Assembly (NCBI GenBank): GCA_040754075.1
Contig: JBFMDH010000040.1
Location: 1-63,007, forward strand
Reading direction: 5' to 3'
Length of the DNA stretch: 63,007 nucleotides
Source: Acidobacteriota bacterium
Lineage (GTDB): Bacteria > Acidobacteriota > Blastocatellia > UBA7656
Shown: in pieces, positions 8,928 through 17,900 of the stretch
How the letters are laid out: each line of letters opens with the position of its first letter
How positions within the stretch are numbered: the first letter of the stretch is position 1
Notes under the pieces: model-generated
Databases searched by the model: none
What the model was told of the DNA's origin: nothing
What the model saw: the letters and a program-made list of their open reading frames with translations, nothing else
Position numbers and translations under genes: made by a program

Positions 8928-9103
8928 CTTCTATGCAAAACCAAAATGCTCGAATCGTTGCGATTGTTTAACGCCATCGCCGAGATGCGACGACAGACCG
9001 GCGTTTTGGAAAAACGCCTTTGGAATTTCGGGCAAACCAAAGACAAGAGGTTGCGCCGCACCCGACGTGTGGGAGTTGCGCTGACCTCTTGGTGGTTGCT
9101 GTC

Positions 9104-9373
9104 CTATTTTCTTATTCCTAAACGACTGATGAGTTGTCTATATCGCTCAACATCGTTGCGTCGCAAATAATCGAGTAAGCGACGTCTTTGGCTGACCAGT
9201 TTCAATAAACCGCGTCGTGAATGGTTGTCTTTGACGTGGGTTTTGAAGTGTTCTGTCAATTCATTGATGCGTTGAGTCAACAAGGCTACTTGCACTTCGG
9301 GCGAGCCTGTGTCTGAATCATGCGTTTTGTAATTTCCGATAATCTCTATTTTAGCTTCTTTAGCTAACGCCAC
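9104..9373 (-). CDS. rpsO: 30S ribosomal protein S15
   Basis: An 89-residue protein, the standard S15 length, if translation starts at GTG 9373. AGGAGAGG (9382-9389) lies eight bases upstream, so the longer frame is rejected. S15 signatures are visible: [37 protein letters not shown] and [16 protein letters not shown]. The protein binds the 16S rRNA three-way junction early in 30S assembly. It is followed by pnp in the same direction. Confidence 0.97.
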   Translation of the reverse strand: MALAKEAKIEIIGNYKTHDSDTGSPEVQVALLTQRINELTEHFKTHVKDNHSRRGLLKLVSQRRRLLDYLRRNDVERYRQLISRLGIRK

Positions 9374-9471
9374 TATTACTACCTCTCCTAATTCACAAAA
9401 TTTTGTTCTCTTGAACCCAGAGAACTTACCACACCGATTAAAAAGCTGTAAAGTCAAATAGCGGCAGGTTT

Positions 9472-11106
9472 TTAGTCCTCCTGCTGGCGCTCGCCGTTCT
9501 GTTCGGCGGCAAACTGTTTCCAGTCTTCATCCGATTTCAAGACCCGATTGGACCCCAGGGTCAGCACCAGTGCGCCATTCGGGCGTTGTTTCTTTAATTG
9601 AACTTCCCGTTCAAGCGCCATCTGATGCGCGCCGGGCATCTCTACATCCGACAAATACTCAAAGCCAAGTTCGACTTTGGCATAAGCCTCTGCCAGTTCA
9701 TGAAAGGTAATATTGCCATCCGGCACAAATTTATTGGTGTGTAAATTGAACCATCGCGCCACCGCGTTAATCGCCACTAAACTGTCAAAGCCATCGGGCG
9801 GGCGTTCAATATCGAGTTTTTTGTGATTGCGCCGATGCGGGTTAATGCGCCGGTCAAAATTATTATCCAGATTGATGCTGCCGCTAAGTTTGACCCACCC
9901 CCCAAAGGTCATTACCTGCTTGCCGATAAAAAGCTGGTAGCGATGGGCGCTTTGCGTCAGTTGCACCATCAACAATAACCCTTCGTTCTCAAGAATATAA
10001 TTGAGTACGCGCAGCGGCGCATCGGCATCCTTTGCCGCTTCAACGCCCGCTGATTTGGCTAATTTTGCAGTATTCAAAAGAACCTGATGGTTATCATCAA
10101 GCGAAATCAAATCTGCGTCCTCACCTAAAATCCACCCTAACCGCGCCAACCCGTCCTGGGTGTCTCCACCTAACCATAAACCACCTTGCCGAGAGGTTGT
10201 GGATGGCGCGGCTTGCGTCATCAACAGGTTCAAAGCCACCCGCACGGCATCGGCGCGTGGAACGATTGTCGGGTCAAGGGTGGGTGACAAATGGAGTAAA
10301 GTTTTTTTACCCGCTCGATTGGGCAAATCAAGCGCAAATCGTCCGCTCAGCAGTTGATTGGCTAAAGAGATATTGGTACGCGAGGCAGATGAGTAATCAC
10401 CCGAGGGCATCTTTGAACTGACAGACTGAATTTGCGCCTTGCGACCGGACAGAGATTTACTGAGGGTTGTTGGCTTGTCCTGACGTTGATTTGATGGTTG
10501 ATTAGGGGTGGGAGCAGTCTCGGGGTCTGACACAGATTTAGGCGAGTGACCAGCAGTTGGCGGCCTCGCCGCAACTTCATTGGGCGGCGGGCGCAGAGGC
10601 TGCTGCGGCAATTCAGAAGGCTTTCGGGCGATGACCTGCGGCAGATTGCGTTTACCGGTTGTCGCTTCACCCAAATCCAGATCAGGAGTGGTTTCTGCGA
10701 GGTTGATTTGGCGGGGTGCGCGATTGCTGGCATCTTTGCGAATCACCGTACGCGGACGGCTTAAAGATTTAATTTCGCTCGATTTTTTGATGAGAAATTC
10801 TTTAATCAAGCGTCGCCCGACCAATTGTTCGCCGTACTGGCGCGCTTCACTTTGGGTTTTAAATGTTCCGATGAAAACCCGCACCCAGTTACCGCGTCCC
10901 GGTAATTCAACTTTGCCCCAGATAGGCTGCTCTCCAGCTTCTGCGAGTTTAGTAACAAAATTTTCAGCTTCCGCTTCTGCGGTTTCGGGAAAGGCAGCAA
11001 CTTGCAGGGTATAACCGATGCCGGTGTCTGTGGAATTGGCATAGACGAACGAAGCGCATAAGGACAGGATGATAATAGCGGAAAGAAAAGACTGCTTAAA
11101 CTGCAT
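9472..11106 (-). CDS. Exported SPOR-domain protein with unknown C-terminal domain
   Basis: A 544-residue protein. Residues 1-24 are a signal peptide (hydrophobic core [13 protein letters not shown]). Residues 30-110 are a SPOR domain ([39 protein letters not shown]), a fold that binds denuded septal peptidoglycan. A proline-, serine- and threonine-rich linker covers about 115-235. The remaining 300 residues ([54 protein letters not shown]) form a domain I do not recognise. SPOR proteins usually sit at the division septum or modify the cell wall, so an envelope role is likely. Most SPOR proteins carry this domain at the C-terminus; here it is N-terminal. Confidence 0.75.
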   Translation of the reverse strand: MQFKQSFLSAIIILSLCASFVYANSTDTGIGYTLQVAAFPETAEAEAENFVTKLAEAGEQPIWGKVELPGRGNWVRVFIGTFKTQSEARQYGEQLVGRRLIKEFLIKKSSEIKSLSRPRTVIRKDASNRAPRQINLAETTPDLDLGEATTGKRNLPQVIARKPSELPQQPLRPPPNEVAARPPTAGHSPKSVSDPETAPTPNQPSNQRQDKPTTLSKSLSGRKAQIQSVSSKMPSGDYSSASRTNISLANQLLSGRFALDLPNRAGKKTLLHLSPTLDPTIVPRADAVRVALNLLMTQAAPSTTSRQGGLWLGGDTQDGLARLGWILGEDADLISLDDNHQVLLNTAKLAKSAGVEAAKDADAPLRVLNYILENEGLLLMVQLTQSAHRYQLFIGKQVMTFGGWVKLSGSINLDNNFDRRINPHRRNHKKLDIERPPDGFDSLVAINAVARWFNLHTNKFVPDGNITFHELAEAYAKVELGFEYLSDVEMPGAHQMALEREVQLKKQRPNGALVLTLGSNRVLKSDEDWKQFAAEQNGERQQED

Positions 11107-11350
11107 AACTGCCTCGCATCGAAGTTCAGGGTTACTGATTCGGGGAATGCCCGATTAGAACTTGAATAACATCTTTAAAGCTTGCGACCAACTTTTTAGT
11201 TTGAGAAAGCTTTCAAAATGTCTGCAAGCAATTGGTTAAAACTAGGGGGTACTACCTAAATGGACGTTTTCTATCTTAGGGTCAAGGAAATGGCGAGTCA
11301 ATATTTTTCTCTCAACTCCCCAAAACAGGTAATAAAATTGCGGCTTTTGC

Positions 11351-12124
11351 TTAATGGTTCAAATGAAACGCCTCAAGCAGCAACTCAACCAGATAGAGCA
11401 TTGCCACACCGGCAAAGACAATCAGCGAGGTGGTCGCGCCTTCTTCTTTATTGACTTCAGGAATCAAATCCGAGGCTGCTACATAAAGCGTTACGCCCGC
11501 CGACAAGGGCAAAAAATAGGACGACAGCGGATGCGAATAAACCGCCACCTGATGAAATAACAACACCAGCGCCACGCCTGCGAAAGTTGCGATGCCAATG
11601 GAAAGCGCCGCCATCAAAGCGCTGCGCGACGAACGTTTCGACGCCAGCATCATCGAAGCCACCGTAAACCCTTCGGGCAATTTGTGCAGTAAAATGGCGA
11701 TGAAAATCAGCACGCCGAGCTGGGTATTCACGAGCGCCGCGGCAGCAATCGAAACGCCATCAAAAAAGGCGTGAATCATCAGCGCCGCAACCCCTGCGAG
11801 CGCCGCGTGGTGCTCAAGCATGGCATCGTGATGCACCTCTTCGCCGAAATGAAAATGCGGCGCGATGGTGTGTTCAAACAGTTGAATCAGCAGGTAGCCA
11901 ACCATTAAAAAGATCATCGGTTGCGCCGCCTGCCCTTCCCAAATCGCAATCGTTTCGGGAACGATTTTTAAAAAGACCGCTGCCAGCATAAATCCCGCGC
12001 CAAGCGCGATTAAATAGCGCAGGGTGGTTTGCCCCAGGCGTCTTGAGGAAACAAAAAATCCGCCGAGCAGATTAGCCGCCGCCGCCGTCAGTCCGTAAAT
12101 AATCACAATCAGGGCAGTGCCCAT
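11351..12124 (-). CDS. ZIP-family metal transporter
   Basis: A 257-residue polytopic membrane protein. ATG 12124 is chosen because GAGGGG (12134-12139) precedes it by nine bases; the longer frame adds 15 residues without a better site. About eight hydrophobic segments are visible. The binuclear metal site of ZIP transporters is present in HAFFDGVSIAAA and HKLPEGFTVASMM. A histidine-rich cytoplasmic loop (HFHFGEEVHHDAMLEHH) is typical of zinc or other divalent-metal sensing. It probably imports zinc, iron or manganese into the cytoplasm; the substrate cannot be decided. It is transcribed away from the dcw cluster. Confidence 0.88.
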   Translation of the reverse strand: MGTALIVIIYGLTAAAANLLGGFFVSSRRLGQTTLRYLIALGAGFMLAAVFLKIVPETIAIWEGQAAQPMIFLMVGYLLIQLFEHTIAPHFHFGEEVHHDAMLEHHAALAGVAALMIHAFFDGVSIAAAALVNTQLGVLIFIAILLHKLPEGFTVASMMLASKRSSRSALMAALSIGIATFAGVALVLLFHQVAVYSHPLSSYFLPLSAGVTLYVAASDLIPEVNKEEGATTSLIVFAGVAMLYLVELLLEAFHLNH

Positions 12125-12355
12125 TCGCTGATTCCCCTCTATTGGTGAAAGTCGGGCACTATAACACACTCACGCCAGACAAAAGAAGAATTGAAACTCC
12201 AATAAAATTTTTTCAAACCCGATTTTTTAAGCCATCTCGCAGCAAAGTCACAATATATAGTAGTTTTGCTCAGCTAAATGCCTAGATATGGAATTTGCGC
12301 CTTGCGCTAAACTTCACTCAATAAAACGGATGCGTTATTGATTGGAATTTTCTTG

Positions 12356-12384
12356 TTGACACCCTTTTAGGGAAGGCGTACCAT
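12356..12384 (+). promoter_or_regulatory. Promoter of the dcw cluster
   Basis: TTGACA (12356-12361), a 17-bp spacer and TACCAT (12379-12384) lie about 105 bp before rsmH in the 367-bp gap after the divergent ZIP gene. The leader contains a short palindrome (TACACTT/AAGTGTA, around 12442-12456). No mraZ gene lies here and I see no GTGGG repeats of the kind MraZ binds. Confidence 0.65.
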
Positions 12385-12491
12385 ACCAAACCACGGCGTA
12401 GGTACTTTTGAAAACAATAATATGCAGGAATTTCTTAAAGCTACACTTTAAGTGTAAAAAGTTTTTGGTGTCGCCTCAATGAAGAGCAAAA

Positions 12492-13472
12492 ATGAGCTAC
12501 TCCCATGAGCCGGTTTTACTGAAAGAGATTGTCGAGTGGCTCAAGCCCGAAACCGCTGGCTGCTTCGTTGATTGCACGTTAGGACTTGGCGGTCACACAC
12601 GCGCCATCCTTGAAGCATCAGCGCAAACCCAGGTCATCGGGTTGGATCAGGACGCCGAAGCACTCGAAATTGCCCGCCAGCGTTTAGCCGAATTCGGCGA
12701 CCGGGTGCGTTTCGCGCATGCAAACTTTAAAGAGGTTGCAGAGGTTTTAAGAAATTTCGGCATTGAAGCGGTTCAAGGACTGCTCGCGGATTTGGGCGTC
12801 TCATCATTGCAGTTCGATAGCGGGGAGCGTGGGTTCAGTTTTGCCGCCGATGCCCCGCTTGATATGCGAATGGATAGACGTGAACCGCGAACCGCCGCCG
12901 ATTTGCTTGCCGAATTATCCGAAGCGGAACTGGCGGATTTGATATTTGAATATGGCGAAGAGCGCGGCGCAAGAAAGATTGCCCGTCGCATTGTCAAGGA
13001 ACGTGCGCGTGAGCCAATCGTTACCACCAGGCAACTGGCGGATTTAACGATTCGCGCCTTAAATATAAAAGGTCACTGGCGCATTCATCCGGCAACGCGC
13101 ACCTTTCAGGCACTGCGCATTGCCGTCAATAATGAATTAACTGTTCTGGAGAACTTCATCCCTTCTTCCATTTCGCTTTTAGCCAGCGGCGGGCGGCTTG
13201 CGATTATTTCGTTCCATTCGCTGGAAGACCGCATCGTCAAACGGAGTTTTCAACGCGAATCCGGTCGGTGTTTGTGTGAAGATAAACTTCACAGGCTGGC
13301 GACGGAGAGGCAAGCGATTGAAAAATCGAAAGACGCGGTGTTGTGCAAAGTTTGTGGCGCAAGTTTGCGGGTGCGTATCCTGACCCGCAAGCCCATACGC
13401 CCCGATGATGTCGAAATCATGCGCAATCCGCGTTCTCGCAGTGCTTCACTTCGCGTATGCGAACGCCTCTAG
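12492..13472 (+). CDS. rsmH: 16S rRNA (cytosine-1402-N4)-methyltransferase RsmH (MraW)
   Basis: A 326-residue S-adenosylmethionine enzyme that methylates N4 of C1402 in 16S rRNA. The start region SYSHEPVLLKEIVEWLKP, the SAM-binding VDCTLGLGGHT, GLLADLGVSSLQFD, RGFSFAADAPLDMRM and the C-terminal KPIRPDDVEIMRNPRSRSA are all classical. It is the first gene of the dcw cluster, where mraZ would normally precede it. A 139-bp gap separates it from ftsL. Confidence 0.97.
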   Translation: MSYSHEPVLLKEIVEWLKPETAGCFVDCTLGLGGHTRAILEASAQTQVIGLDQDAEALEIARQRLAEFGDRVRFAHANFKEVAEVLRNFGIEAVQGLLADLGVSSLQFDSGERGFSFAADAPLDMRMDRREPRTAADLLAELSEAELADLIFEYGEERGARKIARRIVKERAREPIVTTRQLADLTIRALNIKGHWRIHPATRTFQALRIAVNNELTVLENFIPSSISLLASGGRLAIISFHSLEDRIVKRSFQRESGRCLCEDKLHRLATERQAIEKSKDAVLCKVCGASLRVRILTRKPIRPDDVEIMRNPRSRSASLRVCERL

Positions 13473-13611
13473 GCTGAATTTTTTCTTTAAGCCCTAAAAT
13501 CAAGTTGGTACGCAGGAAAACTTTTCAGGTTGAGGAATACCTGGACTACTCCGGTCATTTCATACGACTCTGAAAGTTCTCTACCTTACTTCACATTGAG
13601 GCAAAAGAAGT

Positions 13612-13953
13612 ATGACCAGTCGTTTCATTCCGCATAAGCCAATAAACAATTCGAGTATAAAAAGACCAGTGAGCAACCGCGCGTTTGTCTGGTTTACGGT
13701 CTTTACAATTGTAGGAGTTTTAATTTGTTGCGGTTTTGTGATCAGCGCGCAACAACATTTTGAAGCCGTTTCGCTCGGTTTCAAAGGCGAAAAACTCCGT
13801 AAAAAAGAGGAAAAACTCGAAGAAAAACAGAGCGTTCTGGAACTTGAATACAAACGCATCACCTCGCCGATAGAAATGGAGAGGCGCGCGCTCAAGCTTG
13901 GATTGATACGACCGCAATCTCAGGCATCACAAATTCGCAGACCGATCAATTAA
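13612..13953 (+). CDS. ftsL: Cell division protein FtsL-like
   Basis: A 113-residue bitopic membrane protein. A basic cytoplasmic N-terminus is followed by one membrane helix (about residues 27-46, VWFTVFTIVGVLICCGFVIS) and a periplasmic coiled coil (EKLRKKEEKLEEKQSVLELEY). It ends with the FtsL-type motif SPIEMERRALKLGLIRP. FtsL works with FtsB and FtsQ to activate the septal synthase FtsW/FtsI. Sequence identity in this family is low, so the assignment rests on architecture and its position between rsmH and ftsI. Confidence 0.85.
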   Translation: MTSRFIPHKPINNSSIKRPVSNRAFVWFTVFTIVGVLICCGFVISAQQHFEAVSLGFKGEKLRKKEEKLEEKQSVLELEYKRITSPIEMERRALKLGLIRPQSQASQIRRPIN

Positions 13954-14042
13954 TCGATTCGCTCTGCCTTTTAAAAATATTTGCAAACCTCGAAATCCCC
14001 TAATCATGTACTGAAACAGAAAAATCACGTAGAGGTCTGAAG

Positions 14043-16235
14043 ATGTTATCCGCTACCAAAACTTCCGAGAGAAGAAGCAAAATCGTTCATAGTTTTCTGG
14101 CATTCTGGCTCATCGCTATCTGCGCCCGTTTAGTCTGGTTGCAGGTCAAAGATTACAACTTTCTCAGCGCCCGCGCTGATCGACAACAACGCATTTCGGT
14201 AGCCATCACCCCGACGCGCGGCAAAATTTTAGACCGTAATGATACGGAACTTGCCTGTACGTCCGAAGTCAAATCGCTGTATGTCAATCCGAGTCTGGTC
14301 GGCGACCTCAAACCGGTTGCTGCGCGGCTCGGTAAAATTTTAAACAAAGAGACCGATGATATTTTTAAACGTCTGAAATCCGCAGACAATGCGCTCGTGG
14401 TCATTAAACGCAATCTGAATGACACGGAAGTCAGCCAACTTGAGGCACTGAATCTCAACGGCTTGCAATTCATCCCCGAACGCAAGCGCTTTTATCTGAA
14501 CGGGCAAACCGCTGCCCACATACTCGGTTTCGTTGATGTTGATGAAAACGGGTTAAGCGGCATCGAGCGGTTTTACGATAAACAGATTCGCGGACAGGAT
14601 GGACGTCTGGTTATCAATCGCGATGCTTTAAAGCGGTCTTATTCACACAACATCGAAGAATCGATTCCCGGCGCGAATATCAAATTAACCATTGATGCAA
14701 TGGTTCAGCATTATGCGGAGATTGCGCTTGCCGAGGGCATCCGCAAAAGTCGCGCCAAAGGTGGGACGCTGGTGATGATGCGACCGCAGACCGGCGAAAT
14801 TCTGGCGATGGCAAGCTATCCGACATTTGACCCAAATAAACTTGCCAGCTCCGATGCCGAAGACCGGCGGAATCGCGCGGTTGAAACCTATTTCGAGCCG
14901 GGTTCGATTTTCAAAATCGTCCCTTATGCAGGCGCCCTCGAAGAAAAGCTGATCCGCCCGGATACTCGCATCTACTGCGGCAATGGACAAATCACCATCG
15001 CTGGTCGCGTCATTCACGATAATAATTATGGCGAGTTAAGCGCCGCGCAGGCTCTGGCAAAATCCTCGAATGTCGCTGCCATCAAAATCGGGCAACAATT
15101 GGGCAATGAACGACTGGCGCATTACATTGACGCTTTCGGTTTCGGCAAAAAAACCAATGTCGAACTGCCTGCCGAATCAAGAGGCGCCATTCGTGATGTG
15201 AAGAAATGGAATGCGACATCCATTGGCTCGATTCCAATGGGACATGAAATCGGCGTCACCGCTGTGCAGGCGGTCGCAGCATTTGCCTGCATTGCCAACG
15301 GCGGCGTTTGGGTGCAGCCGCATCTTGTGCAAAGCATCACTGACGCATCGGGCGCAATTATCAGCGAACCGCAAATCGAAACTCGCAGAGTCATCAGCCA
15401 ACAGACGGCTGAAACCTTGAAATTCATGCTTGAAGGTGTGGTGCTGCGCGGCACCGCACGGGCTGCCCAACTGGAAGGTTACAGCGTCGCCGGAAAAACC
15501 GGCACCGCACAAAAAGTTGGCAAAAACGGGCGTTATTCCAATGAAAAATATGTCGCGTCGTTTGCAGGGTTTGCGCCGGTCGCCAATCCCGAAATCGTTT
15601 GCATCGTTTCGATTGATGAACCGCTTGGCGAGCATCACGGTGGCGAAGTCGCCGCGCCAATTTTCGCGCGCGCCATTTCTCACGCGCTCAATGTATTAGG
15701 CATCTCGCCTGAAAACGACCCGGCAGCAAAATTTGTCGCAGGCAATTACCAGACCTATGACATCAATCAGATGTCCGCAGGCAATGTGCCGGTAGTTGCA
15801 GAAAATACCACCGGTGAAGAAATTTCTGAGCCTGCGCCAACCAAATCGCCGGAGATGGCTTCCAATGCCGAGGTTGTGAAAACTGAAATCAACAAAACCA
15901 ATAAAGACAAACCCGCCAGCCGTGATACCATCGTCGTCCCGGATATGCGCGGGCGAGGTCTTCGTGAAGCGATGGCGATGGCGTCAACTCGCGGCTTGAA
16001 AATTCAGGCGAGCGGCGAAGGACTCATCACTTCGCAAAGTCCGCCCGCCGGAAGTTATGTCAGTCGCGCAGCCATCTGTCGCGTTCAACTGACGAAAGCG
16101 GCGGATAAAAACAGTCGGACGCCATCGAATAAAAACAAATCGCCGACCGTAAAAGCGCAAACGAAACCGGCTGCGAGTCCGCCAAACAAACAACCGAATA
16201 AAAGCGCCTCTCGCGCCGTCGCCAAAACACGATGA
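14043..16235 (+). CDS. ftsI: Division-specific penicillin-binding protein (FtsI/SpoVD type) with PASTA domain
   Basis: A 730-residue class B transpeptidase that cross-links septal peptidoglycan. It has an N-terminal membrane anchor (HSFLAFWLIAICARLVWLQV), the PBP dimerisation domain (TPTRGKILDRNDTELA) and a transpeptidase domain with Ser288-x-x-Lys291 (GSIFK), Ser341-Ser-Asn343 (SSN) and Lys485-Thr-Gly487 (KTGTAQ). One PASTA domain (VVPDMRGRGLREAMAMAS) is followed by a lysine/proline-rich tail. PASTA repeats on FtsI are usual in Gram-positive bacteria and in some Gram-negative phyla. The gene is followed by a strong hairpin-T terminator before murE. Confidence 0.95.
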   Translation: MLSATKTSERRSKIVHSFLAFWLIAICARLVWLQVKDYNFLSARADRQQRISVAITPTRGKILDRNDTELACTSEVKSLYVNPSLVGDLKPVAARLGKILNKETDDIFKRLKSADNALVVIKRNLNDTEVSQLEALNLNGLQFIPERKRFYLNGQTAAHILGFVDVDENGLSGIERFYDKQIRGQDGRLVINRDALKRSYSHNIEESIPGANIKLTIDAMVQHYAEIALAEGIRKSRAKGGTLVMMRPQTGEILAMASYPTFDPNKLASSDAEDRRNRAVETYFEPGSIFKIVPYAGALEEKLIRPDTRIYCGNGQITIAGRVIHDNNYGELSAAQALAKSSNVAAIKIGQQLGNERLAHYIDAFGFGKKTNVELPAESRGAIRDVKKWNATSIGSIPMGHEIGVTAVQAVAAFACIANGGVWVQPHLVQSITDASGAIISEPQIETRRVISQQTAETLKFMLEGVVLRGTARAAQLEGYSVAGKTGTAQKVGKNGRYSNEKYVASFAGFAPVANPEIVCIVSIDEPLGEHHGGEVAAPIFARAISHALNVLGISPENDPAAKFVAGNYQTYDINQMSAGNVPVVAENTTGEEISEPAPTKSPEMASNAEVVKTEINKTNKDKPASRDTIVVPDMRGRGLREAMAMASTRGLKIQASGEGLITSQSPPAGSYVSRAAICRVQLTKAADKNSRTPSNKNKSPTVKAQTKPAASPPNKQPNKSASRAVAKTR

Positions 16236-16262
16236 ACCATTTAAACAAAATTCAAGCGACTG

Positions 16263-16300
16263 ATAGAGCAAACGCCGGGTTTGCTCTATTGGCGTTTTTA
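16263..16300 (+). terminator. Intrinsic terminator or attenuator inside the dcw cluster
   Basis: A perfect 11-bp stem (16263-16273 with 16279-16289), loop GCCGG, then TGGCGTTTTTA. It lies between ftsI and murE, 28 bp after the ftsI stop. AAACGCC in the stem and loop can also pair with GGCGTTT downstream, so an alternative fold exists. It may lower expression of the mur genes relative to rsmH-ftsL-ftsI. Confidence 0.75.
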
Positions 16301-16338
16301 TAGAAACTAAAAATTACCGAAAAGCCCAGAAAAACCAC

Positions 16339-17829
16339 GTGAAATTAATCGAATTAGCCAAACAGATAAACGCCATCGCCGCAACCGGCAACCTTGAAGC
16401 CGAAGCCACAAACGTTACGCGCGATTCTCGCGCCTGCACCACAGGAACGGTTTTTGTAGCGATTCGCGGCGAAAAAATCGACGCCCATAATTTCATCCCA
16501 CAAGTTGTCGAACAAGGCGCAGTCGCAGTCATTTCCGAACAACCCGCCGATGCCAATGCCATCGCTCCGGCATGGATTCAAGTTGCGAATGCCCGCGTGG
16601 CGCTCGCTGCTGCTGCCGCTGCGGTTTATGATTTCCCTTCACAAAAAATCAAAGTCGTAGGCATCACCGGAACCAATGGCAAAACCACCACTGCGCATCT
16701 GGTCGATTCCATCATTCGCGCTGCTGAAATCACCTCGGCGATGTTTGGCACCATCAAACATCGCATCGGCGATTACAGCGAAACCGCGAAACATACGACG
16801 CCCGAAGCCGCAGATATTCAACGAATGCTCGCGCAAGCCGTAGATGCCAACTGTCAATCGGCGGTCATGGAAATTTCTTCACATGCCATCGAGTTGCATC
16901 GCGCAGACCATTTGCAACTTGCCGCTGCGGTGTTTACCAATCTCACCCGCGACCATCTCGATTACCACAAAACCATGGAAAGTTATTTCGCCGCCAAAGA
17001 AAAATTATTCAATGGCGCGTTGGGACTTACGCCCAGAGCTTCGGTAATTAATATTGATGATGAGTATGGGCGCAAACTTTTGCACACCGCAAAAGGCAAA
17101 ATCATCACTTATGGTTTCAGCGAAAATGCTGATGTGCGAACCGATGAATTCAATTTGAGCGCCAACGGATTGTCCTTCATCGTCACCACTCCCACAGGGC
17201 AAATCAATATTGAATCTACGCTTGTCGGGCGTCCGCACGTTTACAATATTCTGGCAAGCATCGCCACAGGAATGGCTCTGGGATTTGATTTGCGGGCGAT
17301 TGCCGCAGGTATCGTGAATTGCCAAACCGTAGCCGGGCGATTTGAACAGGTGGGTTTAGAAGAAACCACCCAACTTGGGTTTGCAGTCATCGTCGATTAC
17401 GCGCACACTGATGACGCATTGAAAAATGTTTTGCAAACGGCGCGTGAAGTGGTCGGCAATAGGGGTCGCGTCATCACGGTTTTCGGCTGCGGCGGCGACC
17501 GGGATAAAACCAAACGCCCGATTATGGGCGAAGTCGCCGCCCGCTTGAGCGATGTGGTGATAGTGACTTCCGATAATCCGCGCAGCGAAGACCCGCTGGC
17601 GATTATCGCGGACATTGAAGTCGGTTTAGAGAAAGCGGGCAAGCCTTACGAAAAACTCGCTGACCGCCGCAAAGCGATTTTCGCAGCCGTAAATGAAGCG
17701 CGCGATGGCGATTTGGTCGTCATTGCCGGTAAAGGTCACGAAGATTATCAAATCCTCAAAGACCAGACGATTCATTTCAGCGACCTGGAAGTTGCGCGCC
17801 AAGCCCTGCAACAACGGTTGAAAAACTAA
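16339..17829 (+). CDS. murE: UDP-MurNAc-L-Ala-D-Glu:meso-diaminopimelate ligase MurE
   Basis: A 496-residue ATP-dependent cytoplasmic ligase that adds the third amino acid of the peptidoglycan stem. The start is GTG 16339. The ATP loop is GITGTNGKTTTAH (Lys115). MEISSHAIELHR and VIVDYAHTDDAL are Mur-ligase motifs. The DNPR motif (412-415, SDNPRSED) is the established signature for meso-diaminopimelate rather than lysine. No strong Shine-Dalgarno is seen, so translation may depend on the upstream region after the terminator. Confidence 0.96.
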   Translation: MKLIELAKQINAIAATGNLEAEATNVTRDSRACTTGTVFVAIRGEKIDAHNFIPQVVEQGAVAVISEQPADANAIAPAWIQVANARVALAAAAAAVYDFPSQKIKVVGITGTNGKTTTAHLVDSIIRAAEITSAMFGTIKHRIGDYSETAKHTTPEAADIQRMLAQAVDANCQSAVMEISSHAIELHRADHLQLAAAVFTNLTRDHLDYHKTMESYFAAKEKLFNGALGLTPRASVINIDDEYGRKLLHTAKGKIITYGFSENADVRTDEFNLSANGLSFIVTTPTGQINIESTLVGRPHVYNILASIATGMALGFDLRAIAAGIVNCQTVAGRFEQVGLEETTQLGFAVIVDYAHTDDALKNVLQTAREVVGNRGRVITVFGCGGDRDKTKRPIMGEVAARLSDVVIVTSDNPRSEDPLAIIADIEVGLEKAGKPYEKLADRRKAIFAAVNEARDGDLVVIAGKGHEDYQILKDQTIHFSDLEVARQALQQRLKN

Positions 17830-17900
17830 ACCTTGTCAGTACCGCCTGCAATAGCGGGCGGGTGATGATTACAACACCTCTGGCATTTAAAGATTACCGA

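Noticed and set aside
9000-9018. Hairpin GGCGTTTT/AAAACGCC as rpsO terminator
   Set aside because: On the minus strand it is not followed by T residues; the hairpin at 8877-8927 is the better terminator.
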